64,000 bases of DNA from Osmia lignaria lignaria (taxonomy: Eukaryota; Arthropoda; Insecta; Hymenoptera; Megachilidae), in the NCBI RefSeq assembly GCF_051020975.1, contig NW_027478161.1, positions 186,001 through 250,000 on the forward strand, given 5' to 3'. Positions 46,270 through 60,200 of the stretch are shown piece by piece. The notes under the pieces were generated by a model. It saw nothing but the letters and a program-made list of their open reading frames with translations. It was not told where the DNA came from and ran no database searches. The number at the start of each line of letters is the position of its first letter. Within the stretch, counting starts at the first letter, position 1. Made by a program: the position numbers and the translations under genes.

Positions 46270-47878
46270 TTGCAGATTTATCTCAAGGGAAGGAGCCTGA
46301 CGGACATATTTCGAGATATTTCTTCTTCTTGTTGTTCTTCTTCTGCACAGCTAAGCTGGAAGTGGCATTTGCAGCTCGCAATAGTGCAGAGTTATCTCAA
46401 AGAAAGGTGTCACGGTGTTTCTGTATCTCTATTATGTTGGTGCGGCTTCGGAACTTTTAAATATCTCGATATATCTCGAAAACTACGCTTCTGATCAAAA
46501 AATATCATAGAACATAAATTGTAGGAAACATAATTCGCTACAAAAAAGGTCTCTCAACATTTTGCCATAGCTCGCTTCGTTTCCGAGATATTTGCAGATT
46601 TATCTCGAGGGAAGGGGCCTGACGGACATATTTCGAGATATTTCTTCTTCTTGTTGTTCTTCTCCTGCACAGCTAAGCTGAAGCGGCATTTGCGGCTCGC
46701 ACTAGTGCAGAGTCATCTTAAAGAAAGGGGCCACGGTGTTTCTGTATCTCTATTATGTTGTTGCGGCTGCGGAACTTTTAAATATCTCGATATATCTCGA
46801 AAACTACGCTTCTGATCAAAAAATATCATAGAACATAAATTGTAGGAAACATAATTCTCTACAAAAAAGGTCTCTTAACATTTTGCCATAGCTCGTTTCG
46901 TTTCCGAGATATTTGCAGATATATCTCAAGGGAAGGGGCCTGACGGACATATTTCGAGATATTTCTTCTTCTTGTTGTTCTTCTTCTGCACAGCTAAACT
47001 GGAAGTGGCATTACCAGCTCGCAATAGCGCAGAGTTATCTCAAAGAAAGGGGCCACGGTGTTTCTGTATCTCTATTATGTTGGTGCGGCTTCGGAACTTT
47101 TAAATATCTTGATATATCTCGAGAACTACGTATCTGATCAAAAAATATCACAGAACATAAATAGTAGGAAACTAAATTTCCTACAAAAGAGATCTCTTAA
47201 CATTTTGCCATAGCTCGCTTCGTTTCCGAGATATTTGCAGATTTATCTCGAGGCAAGGGGCCTGACGGACATATTTCGAGATATTTCTTCTTCTTGTTGT
47301 TCTTCTTCTGCACAGCTAAGCTGGAAGCGGCATTTGCGGCTCGCACTAGTGCAGAGTTATCTCAAAGAAAGGAGCCACGGTGTTTCTGTATCTCTATTAT
47401 GTTGGTGCGGCTTCGGATCTTTTAAATATCTCGATATATCTCAAAAACTACGCTTCTGATAAAAAAATATCATAGAACATAAATTGTAGGAAACATAATT
47501 CTTTACAAAAAAGGTCTCTTAACATTTTGCCATAGCTCGTTTCGTTTCCGAGATATTTGCAGATTTAGCTCAAGGGAAGGGGCCTGACGTACATATTCCG
47601 AGATATTTCTTGTTCTTGTTGTGCTTCTTCTGCACAGCTAAGCGGGAACTGGAATTTGCAGCTCGCAATAGTGCAGAGTTATCTCAAAAAAAGAGGCCAC
47701 GGTGTTTATGTATCTTTATTATGTTGTTGCGGCTTCGGAACCTTTAAATATCTCGATATATCTCGAAAACTACGCATCTGATCAAAAAATATCATAGAAC
47801 ATAAAAAGTAGGAAACTTAATTCTCTACAAATAAAGTCTCTTAAGATTTTGCCATAGCTCGCTTCGTTTCCGAGATAT
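46270..47878 (+). repeat. 1609-bp 5-mer higher-order repeat, copy 1
   Basis: Units 46270, 46592 (321 bp, aagctgaagcgg, gtcatcttaaag, ggctgcgg), 46913 (attaccagctc, aatagcgc), 47235 (gaggcaagg, aagcggc, ggatctttt) and 47557 (agatttagctc, gacgtacatattccgag, aagcgggaactgg). Private: gaaaggtgtcacgg in unit 46270 and ggagccacgg in unit 47235. Confidence 0.88.
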
Positions 47879-49487
47879 TTGCAGATTTATCTCAAGGGAA
47901 GGAGCCTGACGGACATATTTCGAGATATTTCTTCTTCTTGTTGTTCTTCTTCTGCACAGCTAAGCTGGAAGTGGCATTTGCAGCTCGCAATAGTGCAGAG
48001 TTATCTCAAAGAAAGGTGCCACGGTGTTTCTGTATCTCTATTATGTTGGTGCGGCTTCGGAACTTTTAAATATCTCGATATATCTCGAAAACTACGCTTC
48101 TGATCAAAAAATATCATAGAACATAAATTGTAGGAAACATAATTCGCTACAAAAAAGGTCTCTCAACATTTTGCCATAGCTCGCTTCGTTTCCGAGATAT
48201 TTGCAGATTTATCTCGAGGGAAGGGGCCTGACGGACATATTTCGAGATATTTCTTCTTCTTGTTGTTCTTCTCCTGCACAGCTAAGCTGAAGCGGCATTT
48301 GCGGCTCGCACTAGTGCAGAGTCATCTTAAAGAAAGGGGCCACGGTGTTTCTGTATCTCTATTATGTTGTTGCGGCTGCGGAACTTTTAAATATCTCGAT
48401 ATATCTCGAAAACTACGCTTCTGATCAAAAAATATCATAGAACATAAATTGTAGGAAACATAATTCTCTACAAAAAAGGTCTCTTAACATTTTGCCATAG
48501 CTCGTTTCGTTTCCGAGATATTTGCAGATATATCTCAAGGGAAGGGGCCTGACGGACATATTTCGAGATATTTCTTCTTCTTGTTGTTCTTCTTCTGCAC
48601 AGCTAAACTGGAAGTGGCATTACCAGCTCGCAATAGCGCAGAGTTATCTCAAAGAAAGGGGCCACGGTGTTTCTGTATCTCTATTATGTTGGTGCGGCTT
48701 CGGAACTTTTAAATATCTTGATATATCTCGAGAACTACGCATCTGATCAAAAAATATCACAGAACATAAATAGTAGGAAACTAAATTTCCTACAAAAGAG
48801 ATCTCTTAACATTTTGCCATAGCTCGCTTCGTTTCCGAGATATTTGCAGATTTATCTCGAGGCAAGGGGCCTGACGGACATATTTCGAGATATTTCGTCT
48901 TCTTGTTGTTCTTCTTCTGCACAGCTAAGCTGGAAGCGGCATTTGCGGCTCGCACTAGTGCAGAGTTATCTCAAAGAAAGGGGCCACGGTGTTTCTGTAT
49001 CTCTATTATGTTGGTGCGGCTTCGGATCTTTTAAATATCTCGATATATCTCAAAAACTACGCTTCTGATAAAAAAATATCATAGAACATAAATTGTAGGA
49101 AACATAATTCTTTACAAAAAAGGTCTCTTAACATTTTGCCATAGCTCGTTTCGTTTCCGAGATATTTGCAGATTTAGCTCAAGGGAAGGGGCCTGACGTA
49201 CATATTCCGAGATATTTCTTGTTCTTGTTGTGCTTCTTCTGCACAGCTAAGCGGGAACTGGAATTTGCAGCTCGCAATAGTGCAGAGTTATCTCAAAAAA
49301 AGAGGCCACGGTGTTTATGTATCTTTATTATGTTGTTGCGGCTTCGGAACCTTTAAATATCTCGATATATCTCGAAAACTACGCATCTGATCAAAAAATA
49401 TCATAGAACATAAATAGTAGGAAACTTAATTTCCTACAAAAAAGGTCTCTGAACGTTTTGCCATAGCTCGCATTGACTCCGAGATAT
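47879..49487 (+). repeat. 1609-bp 5-mer higher-order repeat, copy 2
   Basis: Units 47879, 48201, 48522, 48844 and 49166 match copy 1 in order, including the 1-bp deletion in 48201. Private: tttcgtcttc in unit 48844. The match ends in the linker of 49166, which reads aatagtaggaaacttaatttcc rather than aaaagtagg...aattctc. Confidence 0.88.
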
Positions 49488-50775
49488 TTGCAGATTCAGC
49501 TCAAAGGATCGGGCCTGACGGACATATTTCGAGATATTTCTTCTTCTTGTTGTTCTTCGTCTGCACAGCTAAACTGGAAGTGGCATTTCCAGCTCGCAAT
49601 AGTGCAGAGTTATCTCGCAGAAAGGGGCCACGCTGTTTCTGTATCTCTATTATGTTGGTGCGGCTTCGGAACTTTTAAATATCTTGATATATCTCGAGAT
49701 CTACGCATCTGATCAAAAAATATCATACAACATAAAACGTAGGAAACTTAATTCTCTACAAAAAAGGTCTCTTAACATTTTGCCATAGCTCGCTTCGTTT
49801 CCGAGATATTTGCAGATTTGTCTCAAGGGAAGGGGCCTGACGGACATATTTCGAGATATTTCTTCTTCTTGTTGTTCTTCTTCTGCACAGCTAAGCTGGA
49901 AGCGGCATTTGCGGCTCGCACTAGTGCAGAGTTATCTCAAAGAAAGGGGCCACGGTGTTTCTGTATCTCTATTATGTTGGTGCGGCTTCGGATCTTTTAA
50001 ATATCTCGATATATCTCAAAAACTACGCTTCTGATAAAAAAATATCATAGAACATAAATTGTAGGAAACATAATTCTTTACAAAAAAGGTCTCTTAACAT
50101 TTTGCCATAGCTCGTTTCGTTTCCGAGATATTTGCAGATTTAGCTCAAGGGAAGGGGCCTGACGTACATATTCCGAGATATTTCTTGTTCTTGTTGTGCT
50201 TCTTCTGCACAGCTAAGCGGGAACTGGAATTTGCAGCTCGCAATAGTGCAGAGTTATCTCAAAAAAAGAGGCCACGGTGTTTATGTATCTTTATTATGTT
50301 GTTGCGGCTTCGGAACCTTTAAATATCTCGATATATCTCGAAAACTACGCATCTGATCAAAAAATATCATAGAACATAAATAGTAGGAAACTTAATTTCC
50401 TACAAAAAAGGTCTCTGAACGTTTTGCCATAGCTCGCATTGACTCCGAGATATTTGCAGATTCATCTCAAAGGATCGGGCCTGACGGACATATTTCGAGA
50501 TATTTCTTCTTCTTGTTGTTCTTCGTCTGCACAGCTAAACTGGAAGTGGCATTTCCAGCTCGCAATAGTGCAGAGTTATCTCGCAGAAAGGGGCCACGCT
50601 GTTTCTGTATCTCTATTATGTTGGTGCGGCTTCGGAACTTTTAAATATCTTGATATATCTCGAGATCTACGCATCTGATCAAAAAATATCATACAACATA
50701 AAACGTAGGAAACTTAATTCTCTACAAAAAAGGTCTCTTAACATTTTGCCATAGCTCGCTTCGTTTCCGAGATAT
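48844..50775 (+). repeat. 966-bp trimer overlapping the 5-mer (units 48844/49166/49488 and 49810/50132/50454)
   Basis: Unit 49166 equals 50132 and 49488 equals 50454 (both cattgactccgag, caaaggatcgggcc, cttcgtctgc, tctcgcagaaagg, gagatctacgc). Unit 49810 resembles 48844 (aagcggc, ggatctttt, ctgataaaaaa) but starts agatttgtctc, a mark it shares with 50776. 966 is exactly three 322-bp units. Confidence 0.85.
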
Positions 50776-53673
50776 TTGCAGATTTGTCTCAAGGGAAGGG
50801 GCCTGACGGACATATTTCGAGATATTTCTTCTTCTTGTTGTTCTTCTTCTGCACAGCTAAGCTGGAAGCGGCATTTGCGGCTCGCACTAGTGCAGAGTTA
50901 TCTCAAAGAAAGGGGCCACGGTGTTTCTGTATCCCTATTATGTTGTTGCGGCTTCGGAACTTTTAAATATCTCGATATATCTCGAAGACTACGCTTCTGA
51001 TCAAAAAATATCATAGAACATAAATTGTAGGAAACATAATTCTCTACAAAAAAGGTCTCTTAACATTTTGCCATAGCTCGTTTCGTTTCCGAGATATTTG
51101 CAGATATATCTCAAGGGAAGGGGCCTGACGGACATATTTCGAGATATTTCTTCTTCTTGTTGTTCTTCTTCTGCACAGCTAAACTGGAAGTGGCATTACC
51201 AGCTCGCACTAGTGCAGAGATATCTCAAAGAAAGGGGCCACGGTGTTTCTGTATCTCTATTATGTTGGTGCGGCTTCGGAACTTTTAAATATCTTGATAT
51301 ATCTCGAAAACTACGCTTCTGATCAAAAAATATCATGGTACATAAATTGTAGGAAACATAATTCTCTACAAAAAACGTCTCTTAACATTTTGCCATAGCT
51401 CGCTTCGTTTCCGAGATATTTGCAGATTTATCTCAAGGGAAGGGGCTTGACGGACATATTTCGAGATATTTCTTCTTCTTGTTGTTCTTCTTCTGCACAG
51501 CTAAGCTGGAAGTGGCATTTGCAGGTCGCAATAGTGCAGAGTTATCTCAAAGAAAGGGGCCACGGTGTTTCTGTATCTCTATTATGTTGGTGCGGCTTCG
51601 GATCTTTTAAATATCTCGATATATCTCGAAAACTACGCTTCTGATCAAAAAATATCATAGAACGTAAATTGTAGGAAACATAATTCTCTACAAAAAAGGT
51701 CTCTTAACATTTTGCCATAGCTCGCTTCGTTTCCGAGATATTTGCAGATTTATCTCAAGGGAAGGGGTCTGACGGACATATTTCGAGATATTTCTTCTTC
51801 TTGTTGTTCTTCTTCTGCACAGCTAAGCTCGAAGTGGCATTTAGAGCTCGCAATAGTGCAGAGTTATGTCAAAGAAAGGGGCCACGGTGTTTCCGTATCT
51901 CTATTATGTTGGTGCGGCTTCGGAACTTTTAAATATCTTGATATATCTCGAGAACTACGCATCTGATCGAAAAATATCATAGAACATAAAAAGTAGGAAA
52001 GTTAATTCTCTACAAAAAAGTTCTCTCAACATTTTGCCATAGCTCGCTTCGTTTCCGAGATATTTGCAGATTTATATCAAGGGAAGGGGCCTGACGGACA
52101 TATTTCGAGATATTTCTTCTTCTTGTTGTTCTTCTTCTGCACAGCTAAGCTGGAAGTGGCATTTGCAGCTCGCAATAGTGCAGAGTTATCTCAAAGAGAG
52201 GGGCCACGGTGTTTCTGTATCTCTATTATGTTGGTGCGGCTTCGGAACTTTTAAATATCTCGATACATCTCGAAAACTACGCTTCTGATCAAAAAATATC
52301 ATAGAACATAAATTGTAGGAAACATAATTCTCTACAAAAAACGTCTCTTAACATTTTGCCATAGCTCGCTTCGTTTCCGAGATATTTGCAGATTTATCTC
52401 AAGGGGAGGGGCCTGACGGACATATTTCGAGATATTTCTTCTTCTTGTTGTTCTTCTTCTGCACAGCTAAGCTGGAAGTGGCATTTGCGGCTCGCACTAG
52501 TGCAGAGTTATCTCAAAGATAGGGGCCACGGTGTTTCTGTATCTCTATTATGTTGGTGCGGCTTCGGAACTTTTAACTATCTTGATATATCTCGAGAACT
52601 ACGCATCTGATCAAAAAATATCATAGAACATAAAAAGTAGGAAACTTAATTCTCTACAAAAAAGGTCTCTTAACATTTTGCCATAGCTCGCTTCGTTTCC
52701 GAGATATTTGCAGATTTATCTCAAGGGAAGGGGCCTAACGGACATATTTCGAGATATTTCTTCTTCTTGTTGTTCTTCTTCTGCACAGCTAAACTGGAAG
52801 TGGCATTTCCAGCTCGCAATAGTGCAGAGTTATCTCAAAGAAAGGGGCCACGGTGTTTCTGTATCTCTATTATGTTGGTGCGGCTTCGGAACTTTTAAAT
52901 ATCTTGATATATCTCGAGAACTACGCATCTGATCAAAAAATATCATAGAACATAAAAAGTAGGAAACTTAATTCTCTACAAATAAGGTCTCTCAACATTT
53001 TGCCATAGCTCGCTTCGTTTCCGAGATATTTGCAGATTTATCTCAAGGGAAGGGGCCTGACGGACATATTTCGAGATATTTCTTCTTCTTGTTGTTCTTC
53101 TTCTGCACAGCTAAACTGGAAGTGGCATTTCCAGCTCGCAATAGTGCAGAGTTATCTCAAAGAAAGGGGCCACGGTGTTTCTGTATCTCTATTATGTTGG
53201 TGCGGCTTCGGAACTTTTAAATATCTCGATATATCTGGAAAACTACGCTTCTGATCAAAAAATATAATAGAACATAAATTGTAGGAAACATAATTCTCTA
53301 CAAAAAAGGTCTCTTAACATTTTGCCATAGCTCGCTTCGTTTCCGAGATATTGGCAGATTTATCTCAAGGGAAGGGGCCTAACGGACATATTTCGAGATA
53401 TTTCTTCTTCTTGTTGTTCTTCTTCTGCACAGCTAAGCTGGAAGTGGCATTTCCAGCTCGCAATAGTGCAGAGTTATCTCAAAGAACGGGGCCACGGTGT
53501 TTCTGTATCTCTATTATGTTGGTGCGGCTTCGGAACTTTTAAATATCTCGATATATCTGGAAAACTACGCTTCTGATCAAAAAATATCATAGAACATAAA
53601 TTGTAGGAAACATAATTCTCTACAAAAAAGGTCTCTTAACATTTTGCCATAGCTCGCTTCGTTTCCGAGATAT
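50776..53673 (+). repeat. Region III monomers without a clear higher-order repeat
   Basis: Anchors 50776, 51098, 51420, 51742, 52064, 52386, 52708, 53030 and 53352, all 322 bp apart. Scattered private changes: gcagagatatctc (51213), ggtcgcaat (51525), ctcgaagtggcatttagagc (51829), tttatatcaagg (52073), cgatacatctcg, tttaactatc, and ctggaaaactac shared by 53030 and 53352. Unit 53352 reads attggcag at the anchor. Confidence 0.75.
53436..53458. repeat. 8-bp-arm hairpin AGCTGGAA...TTCCAGCT
   Basis: Unit 53352 combines aagctggaag (the usual left half of the core) with ttccagctc (the right half normally paired with aaactgg). The combination gives 8-bp perfect arms with a 7-nt loop. In the ordinary ttccagctc units the stem is 6 bp (CTGGAA/TTCCAG). 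Confidence 0.75.
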
Positions 53674-55283
53674 TTGCAGATATATCTCAAGGGAAGGGGC
53701 CTGACGGACATATTTCGAGATATTTCTTCTTCTTGTTGTTCTTCTTCTGCACAGCTAAGCTGGAAGTGGCATTTACAGCTCGCAATAGTGCAGAGCTATC
53801 TCAAAGAAAGGGGCCACGGTGTTTCTGTATCTCTATTATGTTGGTGCGGCTTCGGAACTTTTAAATATCTTGATATATCTCGAGAACTACGCATCCGATC
53901 AAAAAATATCATACAACATAAAAAGTAGGAAACTTAATTCTCTACAAATAAGGTCTCTTAACATTTTGCCATAGCTCGCTTCGTTTCCGAGATATTTGCA
54001 GATTTATCTCAAGGGAAGGGGCCTGACGGACATATTTCGAGATACTTCTTCTTCTTGTTGTTCTTCATCTGCACAGCTGAGCTGGAAGTGGCATTTGCAG
54101 CTCGCAATAGTGCAGAGTTATCTCAAAGAAAGGGGCCACGGTGTTTCTGTATCTCTATTATGTTGGTGCGGCTTCGGAACTTTTAAATATCTTGATATAT
54201 CTCGAGAACTACGCATCTGATCAAAAAATATCATAGAACATAAAAAGTAGGAAACTTAATTCTCTACAGATAAGGTCTCTTAACATTTTGCCATAGCTCG
54301 CTTCGTTTCCGAGATATTTGCAGATTTATCTCAAGGGAAGGGGCCTAACGGACATATTTCGAGATATTTCTTCTTCTTGTTGTTCTTCTTCTGCACAGCT
54401 AAACTGGAAGTGGCATTTCCAGCTCGCAATAGTGCAGAGTTATCTCAAAGAAAGGGGCCACGGTGTTTCTGTATCTCTATTATGTTGGTGCGGCTTCGGA
54501 ACTTTTAAATATCTTGATATATCTCGAGAACTACGCATCTGATCCAAAAATATCATAGAACATAAAAAGTAGGAAACTTAATTCTCTACAAATAAGGTCT
54601 TTTAACATTTTGCCATAGCTCGCTTCGTTTCCGAGATATTTGCAGATTTATCTCAAGGGAAGGGGCCTGACGGACATATTTCGAGATATTTCTTCTTCTT
54701 GTTGTTCTTCATCTGCACAGCTAAGCTGGAAGTGGCATTTGCAGCTCGCAATAGTGCAGAGTTATCTCAAAGAAAGGGGCCACGGTGTTTCTGTATCTCT
54801 ATTATGTTGGTGCGGCTTCGGAACTTTTAAATATCTTGATATATCTCGAGAACTACGCATCCGATCAAAAAATATCATACAACATAAAAAGTAGGAAACT
54901 TAATTCTCTACAAATAAGGTCTCTTAACATTTTGCCATAGCTCGCTTCGTTTCCGAGATATTTGCAGATTTATCGCAAGGGAAGGGGCCTGACGGACATA
55001 TTTCGAGATACTTCTTCTTCTTGTTGTTCTTCATCTGCACAGCTGAGCTGGAAGTGGCATTTGCAGCTCGCAATAGTGCAGAGTTATCTCAAAGAAAGGG
55101 GCCACGGTGTTTCTGTATCTCTATTATGTTGGTGCGGCTTCGGAACTTTTAAATATCTTGATATATCTCGAGAACTACGCATCTGATCAAAAAATATCAT
55201 AGAACATAAAAAGTAGGAAACTTAATTCTCTACAAATAAGGTCTTTGAACATTTTGCCATAGCTCGCTTCGTTTCCGAGATAT
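53674..55283 (+). repeat. 966-bp trimer, copy 1 and partial copy 2
   Basis: Units 53674, 53996, 54318 then 54640, 54962. Units 53996 and 54962 share gatacttcttc, cttcatctgc and gcacagctgagc. Units 53674 and 54640 share catccgatc with catacaac. Unit 54962 has a private tatcgcaagg that is also found in 60115 and 63658. Confidence 0.8.
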
Positions 55284-57215
55284 TTGCAGATTTATCTCAA
55301 GGGAAGGGGCCTGACGGACATATTTCGAGATATTTCTTCTTCTTGTTGTTCTTCTTCTGTACAGCTAAACTGGAAGTGGCATTTCCAGCTCGCACTAGTG
55401 CAGAGTTATCTCAATGAAAGGGGCCACGGTGTTTCTGTATCTCTATTATGTTGGTGCGGCTTCGGATCTTTTAAATATCTCGATATATCTCAAAAACTAC
55501 GCTTCTGATAACAAAATATCATAGAACATAAATTGTAGGAAACATAATTCTTTACAAAAAAGGTCTCTTAACATTTTGCCATAGCTCGTTTCGTTTCCGA
55601 GATATTTGCAGATATATCTCAGGCGAAGGGGCCTGACGGACATATTTCGAGATATTTCTTCTTCTTGTTGTTCTTCTTCTGCACAGCTAAACTGGAAGTG
55701 GCATTTCCAGCTCGCAATAGCGCAGTGTTATCTCAAAGAAAGGGGCCACGGTGTTTCTGTATCTCTATTATGTTGGTGCGGCTTCGGAACTTTTAAATAT
55801 CTTGATATATCTCGAGAACTACGCATCTGATCAAAAAATATCATAGAACATAAAAAGTAGGAAACTTAATTCTCTACAAATAAGGTCTCTTAACATTTTG
55901 CCATAGCTCGCTTCGTTTCCGAGATATTTGCAGATTTATCTCAAGGGAAGGGGCCTGACGGACATATTTCGAGATATTTCTTCTTCTTGTTGTTCTTCTT
56001 CTGCACAGCTAAGCTGGAAGTGGCATTTGCAGCTCGCAATAGTGCAGAGTTATCTCAAAGAAAGGGGCCACGGTGTTTCTGTATCTCTACTATGTTGGTG
56101 CGGCTTCGGAACTTTTAAATATCTTGATATATCTCGAGAACTACGCATCTGATCAAAAAATATCATACAACATAAAAAGTAGGAAACTTAATTCTCTACA
56201 AAAAAGATCTCTTAACATTTTGCCATAGCTCGCTTCGTTTCCGAGATATTTGCAGATTTATATCAAGGGAAGGGGCCTGACGGACATATTCCGAGATATT
56301 TCTTGTTCTTGTTGTGCTTCTTCTGCACAGCTAAGCTGGAAGTGGCATTTGCGGCTCGCACTAGTGCAGAGTTATCTCAAAGAACGGGGCCACGGTGTTT
56401 CTGTATCTCTATTACGTTGGTGCGGCTCCGGAACTTTTAAATATCTCGATATATCTGGAAAACTACGCTTCTGATCAAAAAATATCATAGAACATAAATT
56501 GTAGGAAACATAATTCTCTACAAAAAAGGTCTCTTAACATTTTGCCATAGCTCGCTTCGTTTCCGAGATATTTGCAGATATATCTCAAGGGAAGGGTCCT
56601 GACGGACATATTTCGAGATATTTCTTCTTCTTGTTGTTCTTCTTCTGCACAGCTAAGCTGGAAGTGGCATTTACAGCTCATAATAGTGCAGAGCTATCTC
56701 AAAGAAAGGGGCCACGGTGTTTCTGTATCTCTATTATGTTGGTGCGGCTTCGGAACTTTTAAATATCTTGATATATCTCGAGAACTACGCATCTGATCCA
56801 AAAATATCATAGAACATAAAAAGTAGGAAACTTAATTCTCTACAAAAAAGGTCTCTTAACATTTTGCCATAGCTCGCTTCGTTTCCGCGATATTTGCAGA
56901 TTTATCTGAAGGGAAGGGGCGTAACGGACATAGTTCGAGATATTTCTTCTTCTTGTTGTTCTTCTTCTGCACAGCTAAACTGGAAGTGGCATTTCCAGCT
57001 CGCAATAGTGCAGAGTTATCTCAAAGAAAGGGGCCACGGTGTTTCTGTATCTCTATTATGTTGGTGCGGCTTCGGAACTTTTAAATATCTTGATATATCT
57101 CGAGAACTACGCATCCGATCAAAAAATATCATACAACATAAAAAGTAGGAAACTTAATTCTCTACAAATAAGGTCTCTTAACATTTTGCCATAGCTCGCT
57201 TCGTTTCCGAGATAT
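55284..57215 (+). repeat. Region III monomers preceding the 11-mer
   Basis: Units 55284, 55606, 55928, 56250, 56572 and 56894. Units 55284 and 55606 are older relatives of 58827 and 59149 (offset 3543; shared ctgtacagc, ggatctttt, gcagtgttatc). Private marks are caatgaaagg, caggcgaagg, ctactatg, attacgttgg with ggctccgg, gctcataatag, and in 56894 cgcgatat, tctgaaggg, gcgtaacgg and atagttcg. Confidence 0.75.
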
Positions 57216-60200
57216 GTGCAGATTTATCTCAAGGGAAGGGGCCTGACGGACATATTTCGAGATACTTCTTCTTCTTGTTGTTCTTCATCTGCACAGCTAA
57301 GCTGGAAGTGGCATTTGCAGCTCGCAATAGTGCAGAGTTATCTCAAAGAAAGGGGCCACGGTGTTTCTGTATCTCTATTATGTTGGTGCGGCTTTGGAAC
57401 TTTTAAATATCTTGATATATCTCGAGAACTACGCATCTGATCAAAAAATATCATACAACATAAAGAGTAGGAAACTTAATTCTCTACAAATAAGGTCTCT
57501 TAACATTTTGCCATAGCTCGCTTCGTTTCCGAGATATTTGCAGATTTATCTCAAGGGAAGGGGCCTGACGGACATATTTCGAGATATTTCTTCTTCTTGT
57601 TGTTCTTCTTCTGCACAGCTAAGCTGGAAGTGGCATTTGCAGCTCGCAATAGCGCAGAGTTATCTCAAAGAAAGGGGCCACGGTGTTTCTGTATCTCTAT
57701 TATGTTGGTGCGGCTTCGGAACTTTTAAATATCTTGATATATCTCGAGAACTACGCATCTGATCAAAAAATATCATACAACATAAAAAGTAGGAAACTTT
57801 ATTCTCTACAAAAAAGGTCTCTTAACATTTTGCCATAGCTCGCTTCGTTTCCGAGATATTTGCAGATTTATCTCAAGGGAAGGGGCCTGACGGACATATT
57901 CCGAGATATTTCTTGTTCTTGTTGTGCTTCTTCTGCACAGCTAAGCTGGAAGTGGCATTTGCGGCTCGCACTAGTGCAGAGTTATCTCAAAGAAAGGGGC
58001 CACGGTGTTTCTCTATCTCTATTATGTTGGTGCGGCTTCGGAACTTTTAAATATCTTGATATATCTCGAGAACTACGCATCTGATCAAAAAATATCATAG
58101 AACGTAAAAAGTAGAAAACATAATTCTTTACAAAAAAGGTCTCTTAACATTTTGCCATAGCTCGTTTCGTTTCCGAGATATTTGCAGATATATCTCAAGG
58201 GAAGGGGCCTGACGGACATATTTCGAGATATTTCTTCTTCTTGTTGTTCTTCTTCTGCACAGCTAAGCTGGAAGTGGCATTTACAGCACGCAATAGTGCA
58301 GAGCTATCTCAAAGAAAGGGGCCACGGTGTTTCTGTATCTCTATTATGTTGGTGCGGCTTCGGAACTTTTAAATATCTTGATATATCTCGAGAACTACGC
58401 ATCCGATCAAAAAATATCATACAACATAAAAAGTAGGAAACTTAATTCTCTACAAATAAGGTCTCTTAACATTTTGCCATAGCTCGCTGCGTTTCCGAGA
58501 TATTTGCAGAATTATCTCAAGGGAAGGGGCCTAACGGACATATTTCGTGATATTTCTTCTTCTTGTTGTTCTTCTTCTGCACAGCTAAGCTGGAAGTGGC
58601 ATTTGCAGCTTGCAATAGTGCAGAGTTATCTCAAAGAAAGGGGCCACGGTGTTTCTGTATCTCTATTATGTTGGTGCGGCTTCGGAACTTTTAAATATCT
58701 TGATATATCTCGAGAACTAACGCATCAGATCAAAAAATATCATAGAACATAAAAAGTAGGAAACTTAATTCTCTACAAAAAAGGTCTCTTAACATTTTTC
58801 CATAGCTCGCTTCGTTTCCGAGATATTTGCAGATTTATCTCAAGGGAAGGGGCCTGACGGACATATTTCGAGATATTTCTTCTTCTTGTTGTTCTTCTTC
58901 TGTACAGCTAAACTGGAAGTGGCATTTCCAGCTCGCACTAGTGCAGAGTTATCTCAAAGAAAGGGGCCACGGTGTTTCTGTATCTCTATTATGTTGGTGC
59001 GGCTTCGGATCTTTTAAATATCTCGATATATCTCAAAAACTACGCTTCTGATAAAAAAATATCATAGAACATAAATTGTGGGAAACATAATTCTTTACAA
59101 AAAAGGTCTCTTAACATTTTGCCATAGCTCGTTTCGTTTCCGAGATATTTGCAGATATATCTCAAGGGAAGGGGCCTGACGGACATATTTCGAGATATTT
59201 CTTCTTCTTGTTGTTCTTCTTCTGCACAGCTAAACTGGAAGTGGCATTTCCAGCTCGCAATAGCGCAGTGTTATCTCAAAGAAAGGGGCCACGGTGTTTC
59301 TGTATCTCTATTATGTTGGTGCGGCTTCGGAACTTTTAAATATCTTGATATATCTCGAGAACTACGCATCTGATCAAAAAATATCATAGCACATAAAAAG
59401 TAGGAAACTTAATTCTCTACAGATAAGGTCTCTTAACATTTTGCCATAGCTCGCTTCGTTTCCGAGATATTTGCAGATTTATCTCAAGGGAAGGGGCCTA
59501 ACGGACATATTTCGAGATATTTCTTCTTCTTGTTGTTCTTCTTCTGCACAGCTAAACTGGAAGTGGCATTTCCAGCTCGCAATAGTGCAGAGTTATCTCA
59601 AAGAAAGGGGCCACGGTGTTTCTGTATCTCTATTATGTTGGTGCGGCTTCGGAACTTTTAAATATCTTGATATATCTCGAGAACTACGCATCTGATCCAA
59701 AAATATCATAGAACATAAAAAGTAGGAAACTTAATTCTCTACAAATAAGGTCTTTTAACATTTTGCCATAGCTCGCTTCGTTTCCGAGATATTTGCAGAT
59801 TTATCTCAAGGGAAGGGGCCTGACGGACATATTTCGAGATATTTCTTCTTCTTGTTGTTCTTCATCTGCACAGCTAAGCTGGAAGTGGCATTTGCAGCTC
59901 GCAATAGTGCAGAGTTATCTCAAAGAAAGGGGCCACGGTGTTTCTGTATCTCTATTATGTTGGTGCGGCTTCGGAACTTTTAAATATCTTGATATATCTC
60001 GAGAACTACGCATCCGATCAAAAAATATCATACAACATAAAAAGTAGGAAACTTAATTCTCTACAAATAAGGTCTCTTAACATTTTGCCATAGCTCGCTT
60101 CGTTTCCGAGATATTTGCAGATTTATCGCAAGGGAAGGGGCCTGACGGACATATGTCGAGATACTTCTTCTTCTTGTTGTTCTTCTTCTGCACAGCTAAG

